From contig DBRF01000017.1 of assembly GCA_002305795.1 (NCBI GenBank), positions 1 through 64,000 on the forward strand: a stretch of DNA of 64,000 nt. Reading direction: 5' to 3'. The notes beneath the pieces were generated by a model. That model searched no databases. It was not told the origin of the DNA and saw nothing but the letters and a program-made list of their open reading frames with translations. Both the position numbers and the translations under genes were made by a program. Every line of letters starts with the position of its first letter. Within the stretch, counting starts at the first letter, position 1. Below are positions 16,055-24,862 of this stretch, in pieces. This stretch comes from Ruminococcaceae bacterium UBA1375 (GTDB lineage: Bacteria > Bacillota > Clostridia > Oscillospirales > Ruminococcaceae).

Positions 16055-16866
16055 AAGCAGCCATTGAGGTGCAGCATCTGCAAAAGAGCTACGGCGAACA
16101 CACTGTGCTCCACGGGCTGACCTTTCAGGTTCGCCAAGGGGAAATCTTTGCCCTGCTGGGGATCAACGGCGCCGGAAAAACCACCGCTTTAGAATGTATG
16201 GAAGGATTGCGGCAGTGGGACGGCGGCAGCATTGCCATTGCCGGAACCACCGGCATCCAGCTGCAATCCGCCTCCCTGCCCGGACACATCAAAGTGCAGG
16301 AAGCAGTCAAGCTCTTTTCCCTTTGGAAGGGAGCAAAGCCCGATGCCGCCACCCTGGAATCCCTGGGGATTCCCAGCCTTTTCAAAAAGCAATACCAGAC
16401 TTTATCCACCGGCCAAAAGCGCCGGCTTCATCTGGCACTGGCCCTGCTGGGCGATCCGGACATCCTCTTTTTGGATGAGCCCAGTGCCGGGCTGGACGTG
16501 GAAGGGCGGCACTCCCTCCATCAGCAGATCCGCAAACTCAACCAACAGGGCAAAACCATTCTCCTTGCCAGCCACGACATGGCGGAGGTGGAAAGCCTCT
16601 GCCACCGCATTGCCATTCTTCAGCAGGGACGCATTGCGTTTCTGGGCACGGTCCAGGAACTCACCCAGCGATTGGGCAAGCGGTATACCGTAACCTTTCA
16701 AACCAGTCAGGGGCAGGTGGAGTGCAGCGCCCTTTCTCTGGGGGATTGCCTGCTTGAAAAATTGGAGCAATTCCGGCAGCAGGGGATTTCCGTGGAGGAT
16801 ATTCAGATTCGCCGGGGCAGTTTAGAGGAACATTTTTTGCAGTTTACCCAGGAGGAAACGCCATGA
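16051..16866 (+). CDS. ABC transporter ATP-binding protein
   Basis: 271-residue nucleotide-binding subunit of an ABC-2-type exporter. Walker A is GINGAGKTT near residue 41, the signature is LSTGQKRRL, Walker B is ILFLDEPSAGLD and the H-loop lies in LLASHDMAE. The C-terminal extension after about 215 is typical of drug or antimicrobial-peptide exporters. It overlaps both neighbours by four bases and partners the permease next to it. Confidence 0.93.
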   Translation: MKAAIEVQHLQKSYGEHTVLHGLTFQVRQGEIFALLGINGAGKTTALECMEGLRQWDGGSIAIAGTTGIQLQSASLPGHIKVQEAVKLFSLWKGAKPDAATLESLGIPSLFKKQYQTLSTGQKRRLHLALALLGDPDILFLDEPSAGLDVEGRHSLHQQIRKLNQQGKTILLASHDMAEVESLCHRIAILQQGRIAFLGTVQELTQRLGKRYTVTFQTSQGQVECSALSLGDCLLEKLEQFRQQGISVEDIQIRRGSLEEHFLQFTQEETP

Positions 16867-17579
16867 AAGGATTTTGTTACGCCGCCGCCTTGCAGTTTCG
16901 GCTGGACATTCGCAGCAAGGCGCTGCTCATCACCTGCTATCTGGTGCCCCTTTTATTTTTCGGCCTGATGGGCGGTATTTTTACCTCCCTGGACCCAAAT
17001 GCCAAAACCGCCCTGCTCCCCTCCATGACGGTGATGGGGGTGTCCATGGGGGCGTTGATCGGCCTGCCGCCCACCCTGACGGAGCTGTACGGCACCCAGG
17101 TGAAAAAGATGTATCAAGCAGGGGGCGTCCCCTTGTGTTTGGGCGCCGTCACCACCGCCCTCTCCGCCTTTGTCCACCTGATGATCCTGGGCGGAATCCT
17201 CTATCTGGCTGCTCCCTTGGCTTTTGACGCCGCCCTGCCCAAACACCCTCTCTCCTATTTTGCGTCCCTGGCCCTGCTCATTGCCGTCACCCTGAGCCTG
17301 GGCTGCGTCCTGGGGCTGGCGGTAAAAAACCAGTCCAAGCTCACCATGATCTGCCAGCTCTTTTTCCTGCCCTCCATCCTCCTTTCCGGAATCTTAGTGC
17401 CGGTTTCCTTACTGCCTTCACCCCTTTCTCAGCTGGGAATGCTTTTCCCCGCCTATTGGGGCTACCGGCTGATGCAGGAAGATGGGTTCGGCTGGGGAAA
17501 CCTTTGGCCTTTACTAATAATATTGCTGGCGGCCGTATCGGTGTGCGGAATCCTTCTTCGGCGAATACGGAGAAGGTAA
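16863..17579 (+). CDS. ABC-2-type transporter permease
   Basis: 238 residues with six hydrophobic helices, the ABC-2 membrane fold. It opens with a short cytoplasmic stretch, helix 1 at about 18-40, and ends in a basic tail (RRIRRR). The start overlaps the ATPase stop (ATGA). With the MerR/TipAS regulator it forms a self-regulated exporter of unknown substrate. Confidence 0.88.
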   Translation: MKGFCYAAALQFRLDIRSKALLITCYLVPLLFFGLMGGIFTSLDPNAKTALLPSMTVMGVSMGALIGLPPTLTELYGTQVKKMYQAGGVPLCLGAVTTALSAFVHLMILGGILYLAAPLAFDAALPKHPLSYFASLALLIAVTLSLGCVLGLAVKNQSKLTMICQLFFLPSILLSGILVPVSLLPSPLSQLGMLFPAYWGYRLMQEDGFGWGNLWPLLIILLAAVSVCGILLRRIRRR

Positions 17580-17598
17580 TGTTTCCAACAAACCAAAT

Positions 17599-17628
17599 GC
17601 CCCGGATGGTGAAAGAGCCATCCGGGGC
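17599..17628. terminator. shared terminator between the ABC operon and the GH32 gene
   Basis: Stem GCCCCGGATGG/CCATCCGGGGC (11 bases) with an eight-base loop between convergent stops. T content after the stem is modest on both sides. Confidence 0.7.
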
Positions 17629-17634
17629 GCTGCT

Positions 17635-18954
17635 TTATTCTTGTTGCAAGGTGTAAAAAGAAACCGGTCCGGCAAGATTGCCCTTCCATTCCCTGCCCAG
17701 GCCGTACACTGCATTGCTGATGGTGTATTCCCCGTCATTGACAAAGACTTCCACCAGATGCTCCTCCGCCAGCACCTCCACTTCCCATCGGTCCAGCGCC
17801 GGGGTTTGGCAGCAGTAGGGGCCGGGGGTGTCTTTGGGGTACACCGCAGTGCGGTCGGTGCAGATGCGGCCCTCCCGGCAGGCAATTTCAAAACCTCCCA
17901 GATTCACCCACTCCCCTTCCTCCAAGGAAAACCGAGCCCGGTATCCTGCCGGGTGGGCTTGATTGGGATGGGAAATGGGGCTGGAACAGGCCTGCCGCAC
18001 ATTGGGGTGAAGGGGGAAACAAATCCGCCCTTTTCTCACCTCCACCAGCCGAGGCGCAGAAAACATCCCAATCCAGCCTTCTTCCACCGGCTTGGGCATC
18101 CGCACCCAGGCAATCAGCACCGGGCGACCCTGTTCATCCAGGGTGGTTTGGGGGGCATAGAGGTCCCGGCCGTAATCCAAAAGCTGGTACCGTTTGGAAA
18201 TCTCCATGGTGCAGCTTTCTTCCCGAAAGCGCACCGGAAAACAGGCCACCACCGAATCCGGCGTTTCCCCGTTGGGGCAAAACCCCATGGCGGACACCAG
18301 CAGCACTTCCCCGCCGGAGGTGCTCACATAGTTGGGGCACTCCCACATCCAGCCGTAGCTTGCATCCAGCCCTGCCTGGCTGCGGTACTCCCAATGTTTC
18401 AAATCCCGGCTTTGGTACAGCAGCACCCTGCCTTCCCGGCGGACCGTGCTGCCCAGCATAAGGTACCAGCCATGCTTCCCTCGCCAGACTTTGGGGTCTC
18501 TGGTGTCGGAAAAATCCCCCATTTCCGGATTAGCAATAGCAGGAACCGCCACCTGTTTTCCCTGCCAGTTGTCAAAGGAAAACCCGTCGGCAGAACGGAT
18601 GGTAAGCTGGTTGGACTCCATTTTCCCGTCCAGGCTGACGTGGATGTTCCGGGGGTTGGGGGTAAGGTACCGCACCCCGGTATAAAACAGCACCATTTCC
18701 CCATTCTGCTCCACGGCACTGCCGGAAAAGCAGCCGTTTTGATCTTCCCGGATGGTGGGGAACAACGCCAGGACCTGGTGTTGCCAATGCACCAAATCCC
18801 GGCTCACCGCATGGCCCCAGTGCATGGTGCCCCAAGCGGCGGCATAGGGGAAATATTGATAAAACAGGTGGTACTGGCCTCGGTAGTACAAAAAGCCGTT
18901 GGGGTCATTGACCCAGTGATCCGGCGCATGAAGATGCAGCAAAGAGGTTTTCAT
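17635..18954 (-). CDS. glycoside hydrolase family 32 (sucrose-6-phosphate hydrolase / invertase)
   Basis: 439 residues, cytoplasmic (no signal peptide). The three GH32 catalytic signatures are present: WVNDPNG near residue 13 with the nucleophile Asp, TRDPKVW near 175 with the transition-state Asp, and WECPNY near 230 with the acid/base Glu. A beta-sandwich domain occupies the C-terminal third. Likely substrates are sucrose-6-phosphate, sucrose or short fructans. It is shorter than most sucrose-6-P hydrolases (about 480). The start at 18954 fits AAGGAAGGG; the frame is open further upstream into the neighbour. No sucrose transporter or fructokinase is adjacent; the aldo-keto reductase 29 bases upstream is probably co-transcribed. 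Confidence 0.88.
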   Translation of the reverse strand: MKTSLLHLHAPDHWVNDPNGFLYYRGQYHLFYQYFPYAAAWGTMHWGHAVSRDLVHWQHQVLALFPTIREDQNGCFSGSAVEQNGEMVLFYTGVRYLTPNPRNIHVSLDGKMESNQLTIRSADGFSFDNWQGKQVAVPAIANPEMGDFSDTRDPKVWRGKHGWYLMLGSTVRREGRVLLYQSRDLKHWEYRSQAGLDASYGWMWECPNYVSTSGGEVLLVSAMGFCPNGETPDSVVACFPVRFREESCTMEISKRYQLLDYGRDLYAPQTTLDEQGRPVLIAWVRMPKPVEEGWIGMFSAPRLVEVRKGRICFPLHPNVRQACSSPISHPNQAHPAGYRARFSLEEGEWVNLGGFEIACREGRICTDRTAVYPKDTPGPYCCQTPALDRWEVEVLAEEHLVEVFVNDGEYTISNAVYGLGREWKGNLAGPVSFYTLQQE

Positions 18955-18983
18955 CAGTTGCCCTTCCTTTCCATCCGTCAAAG

Positions 18984-20075
18984 TTAGTCCGCTGCTTGCT
19001 CCACCTGTTTCAGCAGAGAGATAATGGGCAGATGCTGGGGACAGATGCTCTCGCACTGGCCGCATTCGATGCAGTCAATGGGATTGCCGCCGGGCAGTCC
19101 TTCCAGAGAAAGGCCCTGGGAGGGGTGCTGCTTATATTCATTGTACCGGGCAAAACACTGGGGGATGGGAATCTCCTGGGGACATCCGTCGGTGCAGTAC
19201 TCGCAGCCGGTGCAGGGAATGGCAATGGAGTCCTGAATAATGCCCTTTACCTGCTCCACCAGGTTTTCTTCTTCCGGAGTCAGGGGTTGGAAGTCCTTCA
19301 TATAACCGGTGTTGTCTTCCAGCTGTTCCACCGTGCTCATGCCGCTGAGCACCATCATCACCTGGTCCAGGCTGGCTGCATAGCGGATAGCCCAGGAAGA
19401 AACGCTGGCGTTGGGATTGGCATGGCGCAGCAGCAGCTCCGCTTCTTGGGGCACCTTGGCCAAACTGCCCCCCTTCACCGGCTCCATCACAATCACCGGC
19501 TTGTGGTGGCGCACCGCCGTTTCATAGCAAAGCCGGGATTGAATTTTTTCGCTGTCCCAGTCCAGGTAGTTGATTTGCAGCTGCACAAAATCCACCTCCG
19601 GGTGCTGGGTCAAAATGGTATCCAGCACATCGGCGGTATCGTGGAAGGAAAAACCCATTTGCTTCACCTTGCCCTGGCGTTTCATCTCGGACACAAATTC
19701 AAAGGCGCCCAGTTTTTCCGCAATGTGGTAGTGTTCGGTATTCAGGCTGTGAAGCAGATAATAGTCAAAGTAATCCACCCCGCACTTTTGCTGCTGCTCC
19801 TGAAAGATCCGAGGCAGATCTTCCTTCTTTTTCAAAAACATGGTGGGCATTTTATCCGCCACGGTGAAGCTGTCCCGTGGGTGCCGCTCCACCACGGCCC
19901 GGCGCAGAATCTCTTCGCTTTGATATTCCATGTACATATAGGCGGTATCAAAATAAGTAAAGCCCTGTTCCAAAAACCGGTCCACCATGGCGCACACCGT
20001 TTCAAAGTCAATTTTAGCAGATGCCCCTTCTCCGATTTGAGGCAGACGCATCAAGCCAAATCCTAATTTTTTCAT
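18984..20075 (-). CDS. aldo/keto reductase with C-terminal ferredoxin domain
   Basis: 363 residues. Residues about 1-275 form the AKR barrel (GFGLMRLPQ, FDTAYMY with the catalytic Tyr region, MEPVKGG). The C-terminal 90 residues add two cysteine sets, CTGCEYCTDGCP and CIECGQCESICP, predicted to hold two [4Fe-4S] clusters. Such fusions are common in Clostridia and probably couple NAD(P)H-type reductions to ferredoxin, though no substrate is known. Start 20075 fits AAAGGAG. It is upstream of the GH32 gene in the same direction, so the pair may handle a sugar-derived carbonyl; that is inference. Confidence 0.9.
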   Translation of the reverse strand: MKKLGFGLMRLPQIGEGASAKIDFETVCAMVDRFLEQGFTYFDTAYMYMEYQSEEILRRAVVERHPRDSFTVADKMPTMFLKKKEDLPRIFQEQQQKCGVDYFDYYLLHSLNTEHYHIAEKLGAFEFVSEMKRQGKVKQMGFSFHDTADVLDTILTQHPEVDFVQLQINYLDWDSEKIQSRLCYETAVRHHKPVIVMEPVKGGSLAKVPQEAELLLRHANPNASVSSWAIRYAASLDQVMMVLSGMSTVEQLEDNTGYMKDFQPLTPEEENLVEQVKGIIQDSIAIPCTGCEYCTDGCPQEIPIPQCFARYNEYKQHPSQGLSLEGLPGGNPIDCIECGQCESICPQHLPIISLLKQVEQAAD

Positions 20076-20160
20076 TGTAATCACTCCTTTTGCTTTCTGA
20101 CATACACCCGCCAAGGGCTGTTCTTTCTTTTATCTTACCAGTTCACGGCAGGAAGTTACG

Positions 20161-20198
20161 AAAAACAGCGTCCCGCACACACGAGACGCTGTTTTTTC
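20161..20198 (-). terminator. terminator of the cohesin-dockerin gene
   Basis: Stem AAAACAGCGTC/GACGCTGTTTT with a 12-base loop, flanked by A and T runs, downstream of the stop at 20232. Confidence 0.82.
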
Positions 20199-20231
20199 TC
20201 AAAGGGGGAATGGGGGAATAAAACAGGGAGA

Positions 20232-21626
20232 TTATACTTCCTCGTTTACGATCATCTGAGCCAGAGTCATCACGTCCAGAACGTCCACAGTGGTGTCTTC
20301 GTTCACATCGTAGGTGAAGCTGGCGTCTTCAAAGGTGTCTTCGTTGACGATCATCTGGGCCAAAGCCATCAGATCGTTCACGTCCACATTGCCGTCGGTG
20401 TTGTAATCGTAGGGACTGTAGGTCACTGTCCCGGCAATAGCCACGGTGCAGTCGTTGAGGGTGGGTACCAGATCATAAGCCTGCACAGCGCCGCTGGCAT
20501 CGTAGTAAGCAAAAACGGTATCAGCCAGAGTCAGTTCGGTGCTTCCTGCTTCCGGAGCCGCAATTACTTCAAAATCCAGAGAAAACAGGGTGATTGCTTC
20601 TTCGCCCAAAACCATGGTGTTTTCACCGTTCAGATCTACCTTCAACGCCACAATGCCGTTTTCGCCGTCATTGCTCACTGTTACATCAGGATCGCTGCTG
20701 TCGTCGGGCAGAACCGGCTCCAGCACGGTATTGTCATACTTCAGGGTGAACTGATAGCCGCCCAGATCCACATTGCCGGCTGCGGTCACATCCACAGTAA
20801 AGGTGTCGCCTACATCATAGCTTTCCGCAGCGGTGGTATCCACCACAGAAGCGGTGATGGCGTCGGGCTCTACCACAGGGGGTTCATAAGCGCCCAGAGA
20901 AGCCACATCTTCGGCAGAAAGAGTGGAGCTGTAGAAAGAAACAGCGGAAACGGTCATGGCAGGTTGACCCCACAGAGCGGGAGCAGCGCCTAAAGAAAAG
21001 TTACTCATGCCGTTTACCAAATCAGCTACCGTACCAGGGGTGCCGGTATGAGAAACACTGCTGGAATTGAAAGTATTTACCACTTCGCCATTGCTGTACA
21101 AAGTGATGTTATCTTCAGCATCCACAGTCAGCACGAAAATGCTGCCCTGACTCAAATCCACGGCTGCGCCGCTGGTAATATCCCAATAATTTGCAGCCCA
21201 GTCATTGTAATGGGCTCCACCGCCGTTGCCGCTGATATTAAAAACGGCATTCGTTTGAGCGGCAGTTCCATTGAAGTTGAACATACTCTCATATGCATTT
21301 ACATAAGCGCCGGCAGGTACGGTCACAGTCAAAGCAACCGAAAATCCTTCCGCAGCCTTTCCATTCAAAGGATTGGTAATGGAATAACTTTGATTCTGCT
21401 CAACATAACCGTCGTTGAAAGTAACGCCGTTTTCATCGGTGGTAATGTTTCCTGCCGCTACTCCTCCGGCAACCCAGCCTTCCCGGCCGGTGTCCGTCGT
21501 CAGATCATAGCTTGCCACTAAGCTGTCTTCCGGCGCTGCGCTGACGCTAAACGCCATACTTGCAGGAATCATAGTAGCTACCATCGCTGCCGACATTACA
21601 CCTGCAAGCAATTTTTTCATTTTCAT
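20232..21626 (-). CDS. secreted protein with LamG-like, cohesin-like and dockerin domains
   Basis: 464 residues. Signal peptide 1-30, then a concanavalin/LamG-like domain (about 36-245, with YSNGEVVNTF and VSFYSSTLSAEDV near its end). Residues about 258-400 look like a cohesin (GDTFTVDV, VDLGGYQFTLKYD, VLEP). The C-terminal 60 residues are a type I dockerin: two EF-hand-like calcium loops, DYNTDGNVDVND and DVNEDTTVDVLD, each followed by LAQMIVN. Cohesin-dockerin pairs build cellulosomes and amylosomes; having both in one chain implies an adaptor scaffoldin or self-association. Start has AAGGAGG 7 bases ahead; own promoter and terminator. No carbohydrate-active enzyme with a dockerin lies in the window. 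Cohesin assignment is from pattern only. Confidence 0.82.
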   Translation of the reverse strand: MKMKKLLAGVMSAAMVATMIPASMAFSVSAAPEDSLVASYDLTTDTGREGWVAGGVAAGNITTDENGVTFNDGYVEQNQSYSITNPLNGKAAEGFSVALTVTVPAGAYVNAYESMFNFNGTAAQTNAVFNISGNGGGAHYNDWAANYWDITSGAAVDLSQGSIFVLTVDAEDNITLYSNGEVVNTFNSSSVSHTGTPGTVADLVNGMSNFSLGAAPALWGQPAMTVSAVSFYSSTLSAEDVASLGAYEPPVVEPDAITASVVDTTAAESYDVGDTFTVDVTAAGNVDLGGYQFTLKYDNTVLEPVLPDDSSDPDVTVSNDGENGIVALKVDLNGENTMVLGEEAITLFSLDFEVIAAPEAGSTELTLADTVFAYYDASGAVQAYDLVPTLNDCTVAIAGTVTYSPYDYNTDGNVDVNDLMALAQMIVNEDTFEDASFTYDVNEDTTVDVLDVMTLAQMIVNEEV

Positions 21627-21698
21627 GAAAAAACCTCCTTAAATTGATTTTTTCTTCTTTTGAACGCATGGCCTTGCGGCGCACCGTCTTTATAAAAT

Positions 21699-21727
21699 AG
21701 TATACAATTTTTTGCAGGTATAGTCAA
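21699..21727 (-). promoter_or_regulatory. promoter of the cohesin-dockerin gene
   Basis: Minus-strand TTGACT (21722-21727), 17-base spacer, TATACT (21699-21704), about 75 bases ahead of the start. Confidence 0.7.
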
Positions 21728-21807
21728 CGACTAGTTCGATTTTTGGTATTTTAGGCAAGAAACCTTTTTCATATTTGTGTAATTTGCCAAAATCTTTTGA
21801 CAATCCC

Positions 21808-22779
21808 TTAATGAGATCCATGTTCCATCCAGCGAATGCAGGCAGCGCCGATCAATCCGGCGTTATTGCCTAGTTTCGCCAATTCTACTCTAGTCGGGTG
21901 CAGGGCGTTTTGGGCAAACACATGGGGGTACACCTGTGCCCGCAGCGGCAGCAGCAGCTCGTCTCCGGATCCGGAAATGCCGCCCCCGATGCAGACCACC
22001 TCCGGGTCCAGCAGGTTAATCAGGCTGATAATCCCCCAGGCCAAATGGCGGATGTAACCGTCCAGCACTTCCTTGCCGGCGGGGTCCCCTTCCCGTGCGG
22101 CATCAAAGGCCAAAATGCCGTTGACCTTCTCCAAGCTGGGGCAGAGCTTCCACATGGCGCTTTCCGGATGAGCTTCCATGGCCCGGCGGGTCTGGCGGAT
22201 CAGGGCCGTAGCGGAAGCGTAGGCTTCCAAGCAGCCTTTCTGACCGCAGGTGCAGGGTTCTCCATCTTGAATCAACACCATGTGTCCAATTTCCCCAGCG
22301 GCATAATTCCGGCCGGTAAGCAGTCTGCCGTCCAGGATAATGCCCCCGCCTACACCGGTACCCAGAGTGACCGCCACCAAAGAGCGGCACCCTGCCCCGG
22401 CGCCGGCCAGGTATTCCCCGCAGGCCGCGGCATTGGCGTCATTGACCAATCCCACCGGCACACCGAAGGCTTCTTCCAACGCTTTGGTCAGAGGCAAGGA
22501 ATCCACCCCCAGATTATGGGCGTTGTCAATGGAGCCTGTTTCGGAATTGGCCACCCCCGGGGACCCAATGCCCATACTGTCCAATTCTTCCGGCTTGACA
22601 CAGGCCTGCTCCAAGCAGGTTTTTCCCAGCTGCGCAATCTGCTGCACCAAATCCTCCGGATTTCCCGTTACCACTGTGGGGCGGGTGATGCGATGAGAAA
22701 GGGTAAATCCATGTTCAGGGTCCACCAAAGCAGCGGCCATGTGAGTGCCGCCTAAATCAATGCCCAAACAATATGCCAT
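21808..22779 (-). CDS. ROK-family glucokinase
   Basis: 323 residues. The ATP-binding opening GIDLGGTHMAAAL is at the N-terminus; GVPVGLVNDANAAACGEY, GTGVGGGII and the ROK zinc site CTCGQKGCLE (with an upstream His in EIGHM) are present. No DNA-binding domain precedes the kinase, so it is an enzyme rather than a ROK repressor. Start 22779 fits ACAGGAGG. It follows the HPr and trehalose-6-phosphate hydrolase genes in the same direction; phosphorylating the glucose freed by that hydrolase is its obvious job. A 124-base gap with a hairpin separates it from the HPr gene, so its expression may be partly independent. Confidence 0.9.
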   Translation of the reverse strand: MAYCLGIDLGGTHMAAALVDPEHGFTLSHRITRPTVVTGNPEDLVQQIAQLGKTCLEQACVKPEELDSMGIGSPGVANSETGSIDNAHNLGVDSLPLTKALEEAFGVPVGLVNDANAAACGEYLAGAGAGCRSLVAVTLGTGVGGGIILDGRLLTGRNYAAGEIGHMVLIQDGEPCTCGQKGCLEAYASATALIRQTRRAMEAHPESAMWKLCPSLEKVNGILAFDAAREGDPAGKEVLDGYIRHLAWGIISLINLLDPEVVCIGGGISGSGDELLLPLRAQVYPHVFAQNALHPTRVELAKLGNNAGLIGAACIRWMEHGSH

Positions 22780-22842
22780 GATTCGTTCCTCCTGTTCTAC
22801 AAGACGTTTCTTGACTGCAATTTTAAAATCCATTAGTTAGCC

Positions 22843-22871
22843 GGAAAGCGGCAGTCAGCCTGCCGCTTTCC
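22843..22871 (-). other. hairpin between the HPr and glucokinase genes
   Basis: Perfect 12-base stem GGAAAGCGGCAG/CTGCCGCTTTCC with a five-base loop. No T run follows on the minus strand, so full termination is doubtful; it may stabilise the upstream mRNA end or reduce readthrough to the glucokinase gene. Confidence 0.5.
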
Positions 22872-22903
22872 CAATACAATTCTAACGGATTCTCAAAGAG
22901 AAA

Positions 22904-23161
22904 TCAAAGGTTTTCTTTGAAGAAAGTTTCCATTTCTGCAATGGCAATGTCTTCATCTGCGCCTTCGGCAGTTACCTTCACGGTGTCGCCGCACTTGACG
23001 CCCAGACCCATCACCGCCATCAAGCGGGTGACATTGGCGGATTTTTCCCCTTTATACAGGGTGACGATGCTTTGGTAGGCCTTGGCCGCTTTGGCCAGCA
23101 GGCCGGCAGGACGGGCGTGGATGCCCACCGGATCGGTGATGGTGTAGCTGAATTCTTTCAT
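22904..23161 (-). CDS. ptsH: HPr phosphocarrier protein with Ser46 replaced by Arg
   Basis: 85-residue PTS carrier that passes phosphate from enzyme I to sugar-specific EIIA. The active-site His15 is present in GIHARPAG. In low-GC Gram-positives residue 46 is normally the Ser phosphorylated by HPr kinase to drive CcpA-dependent repression; aligning the segment NVTRLMAVMGLG with the usual NLKSIMGVMSLG puts Arg at position 46. The protein should therefore transfer phosphate but not act as CcpA co-effector. It lies 31 bases behind the trehalose-6-phosphate hydrolase gene, inside the trehalose operon, rather than with ptsI. It could be a pathway-dedicated HPr paralogue, or the only HPr of a lineage using other repression systems. 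Confidence 0.9.
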   Translation of the reverse strand: MKEFSYTITDPVGIHARPAGLLAKAAKAYQSIVTLYKGEKSANVTRLMAVMGLGVKCGDTVKVTAEGADEDIAIAEMETFFKENL

Positions 23162-23192
23162 GACTATCGTTCCTTTCTAAAATACTGTTTTA

Positions 23193-24845
23193 TTATTTGG
23201 CTTCACGAATCAATATCATGGATTCGTAAGGCCGCAGTTCCATTTCCTGGCCGGGTTTGGGATCGGGATAGTTGGAAAGCAACACCCGGCAGCCTTCCAA
23301 AGATTCCGGGCAGTGCCAACGGCAGGGCTTCCGGTAGAAATTGTTGATGCAGTAAAGCTGAGTGCCCTCCAAGCTGCGCCGGTAGGCCAGCACCTGAGGA
23401 TGGGCCGGGTCCACGGGGGCAAAATCCCCCTGAGCAATCACCGGATACTCTTTGCGCAGCCGGATGAGCGCCTTGTAGTAAGAAAAGATGGAATCCGGAT
23501 CGCTTACCTGAGACTGGGCGTTGATGCGGGTGTAGTTGGGATTCACCGAAATCCAGGGCGTGCCGGAAGAGAAGCCGGCATTTTCACTGGTATCCCACTG
23601 CATTGGGGTGCGGGCATTGTCCCGGGAATGGGTCTTGAGGATGCAGTAGGCCGCCTCCTCACTCATGCCCTTGTCCCGGAGGATCTGGAAGTGGTTGATG
23701 CTTTCCACATCCCGGTACTGGTTCAGGCTGGTAAACCCGGCGTTGGTCATGCCCAGCTCTTCCCCCTGGTACACATAGGGGGTACCCCGCAGGCCGTGAA
23801 TCACCCCGGCCAGCATTTTGGCGGACTGTTTCCAGTACTCTCCCTCATCGCCAAACCGGCTCACTACCCGGGGCTGGTCGTGATTGCACCAGAACACTGC
23901 GTTCCAGGCGTTGTGGTCGCTCATCCCCTGCTGCCAGGAGAAAAGGATGTCCTTGAGCTTTTTGAAATCCGCAGGCACCAGCACCCACTTTTCGTTGCCC
24001 ATAAAGTCCACCTTCAGGTGGTGGAAGGAAAACACCATGCTCAACTCGCCGCTGTCTGCCCCGGCGTACTGGAAGCAGTGTTCCATGGAAGTGGAAGACA
24101 TCTCCCCCACGGTAATGAATCCCGGGTCCTTGCCGAAGGTATTGCTGCACATTTCCTCCAAATACTGGTGGATTTTGGGGCCGTCGGTGTAGAACCGCCG
24201 TCCGTCCCCCTGATCATCGTCCTCATAACTCCCTTTGCTGATGAGGTTGACGACATCAAACCGGAATCCCTTCACCCCTTTCTCCATCCAGAACTTGAGA
24301 ATATCCTGGACTTCCTGCCGCACCTTGGGGTTTTCCCAGTTCAGGTCTGCCTGGCTGACGTCATACAGATGGAGATAGTATTCGTCAAATTTAGGAACAT
24401 ACTCCCAAGCGTTTCCCCCGAACTTGCTTTCCCAGTTGGTGGGGGGAGCGCCGTCGGGCTTGCCTTTGCGGAAGATATAGTAGTCCTTGTACACCGGGTC
24501 TCCCGCCATCGCCCGCTGGAACCATTCGTGGTCGGTGGAAGTGTGGTTGAACACCATATCCAGCATCAGGCCGATACCCCGACGGTCTGCCTGGCGAATC
24601 AGTTCCTCCAAATCCTCCATGGTGCCGTACCGGGGGTCCACCGCCCGGTAATCCGCCACGTCGTAGCCGTTATCATTTTGGGGGGAAGGATAGAAGGGGG
24701 TGAGCCAGAGGTAATCCACCCCCAGGTCTTTCAGGTAGTCCAGCTTTTGGATCACCCCCCGCAGTTCCCCCAAACCGTCCCCGTTGGTGTCCAAAAAGGA
24801 TTTGGGATAGATTTGATAAACTACCTTGTTTCGGAAATCGCTCAT
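23193..24845 (-). CDS. treC: trehalose-6-phosphate hydrolase (GH13)
   Basis: 550-residue cytoplasmic GH13 alpha-glucosidase splitting trehalose-6-phosphate into glucose and glucose-6-phosphate. It opens VVYQIYPKSFLDTNGDG; the catalytic residues are visible in GFRFDVVN (nucleophile Asp near 198), GEMSS (acid/base Glu) and NHDQPR (transition-state Asp). Size and the opening suit the TreA/TreC group. AAGGAGGG lies 6 bases ahead of the ATG. The trehalose EIIBCA reading frame ends 17 bases upstream and the HPr gene follows 31 bases downstream. Oligo-1,6-glucosidase is the main alternative, but the trehalose-type permease and regulator argue for this call. Confidence 0.9.
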   Translation of the reverse strand: MSDFRNKVVYQIYPKSFLDTNGDGLGELRGVIQKLDYLKDLGVDYLWLTPFYPSPQNDNGYDVADYRAVDPRYGTMEDLEELIRQADRRGIGLMLDMVFNHTSTDHEWFQRAMAGDPVYKDYYIFRKGKPDGAPPTNWESKFGGNAWEYVPKFDEYYLHLYDVSQADLNWENPKVRQEVQDILKFWMEKGVKGFRFDVVNLISKGSYEDDDQGDGRRFYTDGPKIHQYLEEMCSNTFGKDPGFITVGEMSSTSMEHCFQYAGADSGELSMVFSFHHLKVDFMGNEKWVLVPADFKKLKDILFSWQQGMSDHNAWNAVFWCNHDQPRVVSRFGDEGEYWKQSAKMLAGVIHGLRGTPYVYQGEELGMTNAGFTSLNQYRDVESINHFQILRDKGMSEEAAYCILKTHSRDNARTPMQWDTSENAGFSSGTPWISVNPNYTRINAQSQVSDPDSIFSYYKALIRLRKEYPVIAQGDFAPVDPAHPQVLAYRRSLEGTQLYCINNFYRKPCRWHCPESLEGCRVLLSNYPDPKPGQEMELRPYESMILIREAK

Positions 24846-24862
24846 GAAACTCCCTCCTTACC

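Noticed and set aside
22843..22871. Strong Rho-independent terminator between HPr and glucokinase genes
   Set aside because: Stem is perfect but no T run follows on the transcribed strand; kept only as a hairpin.
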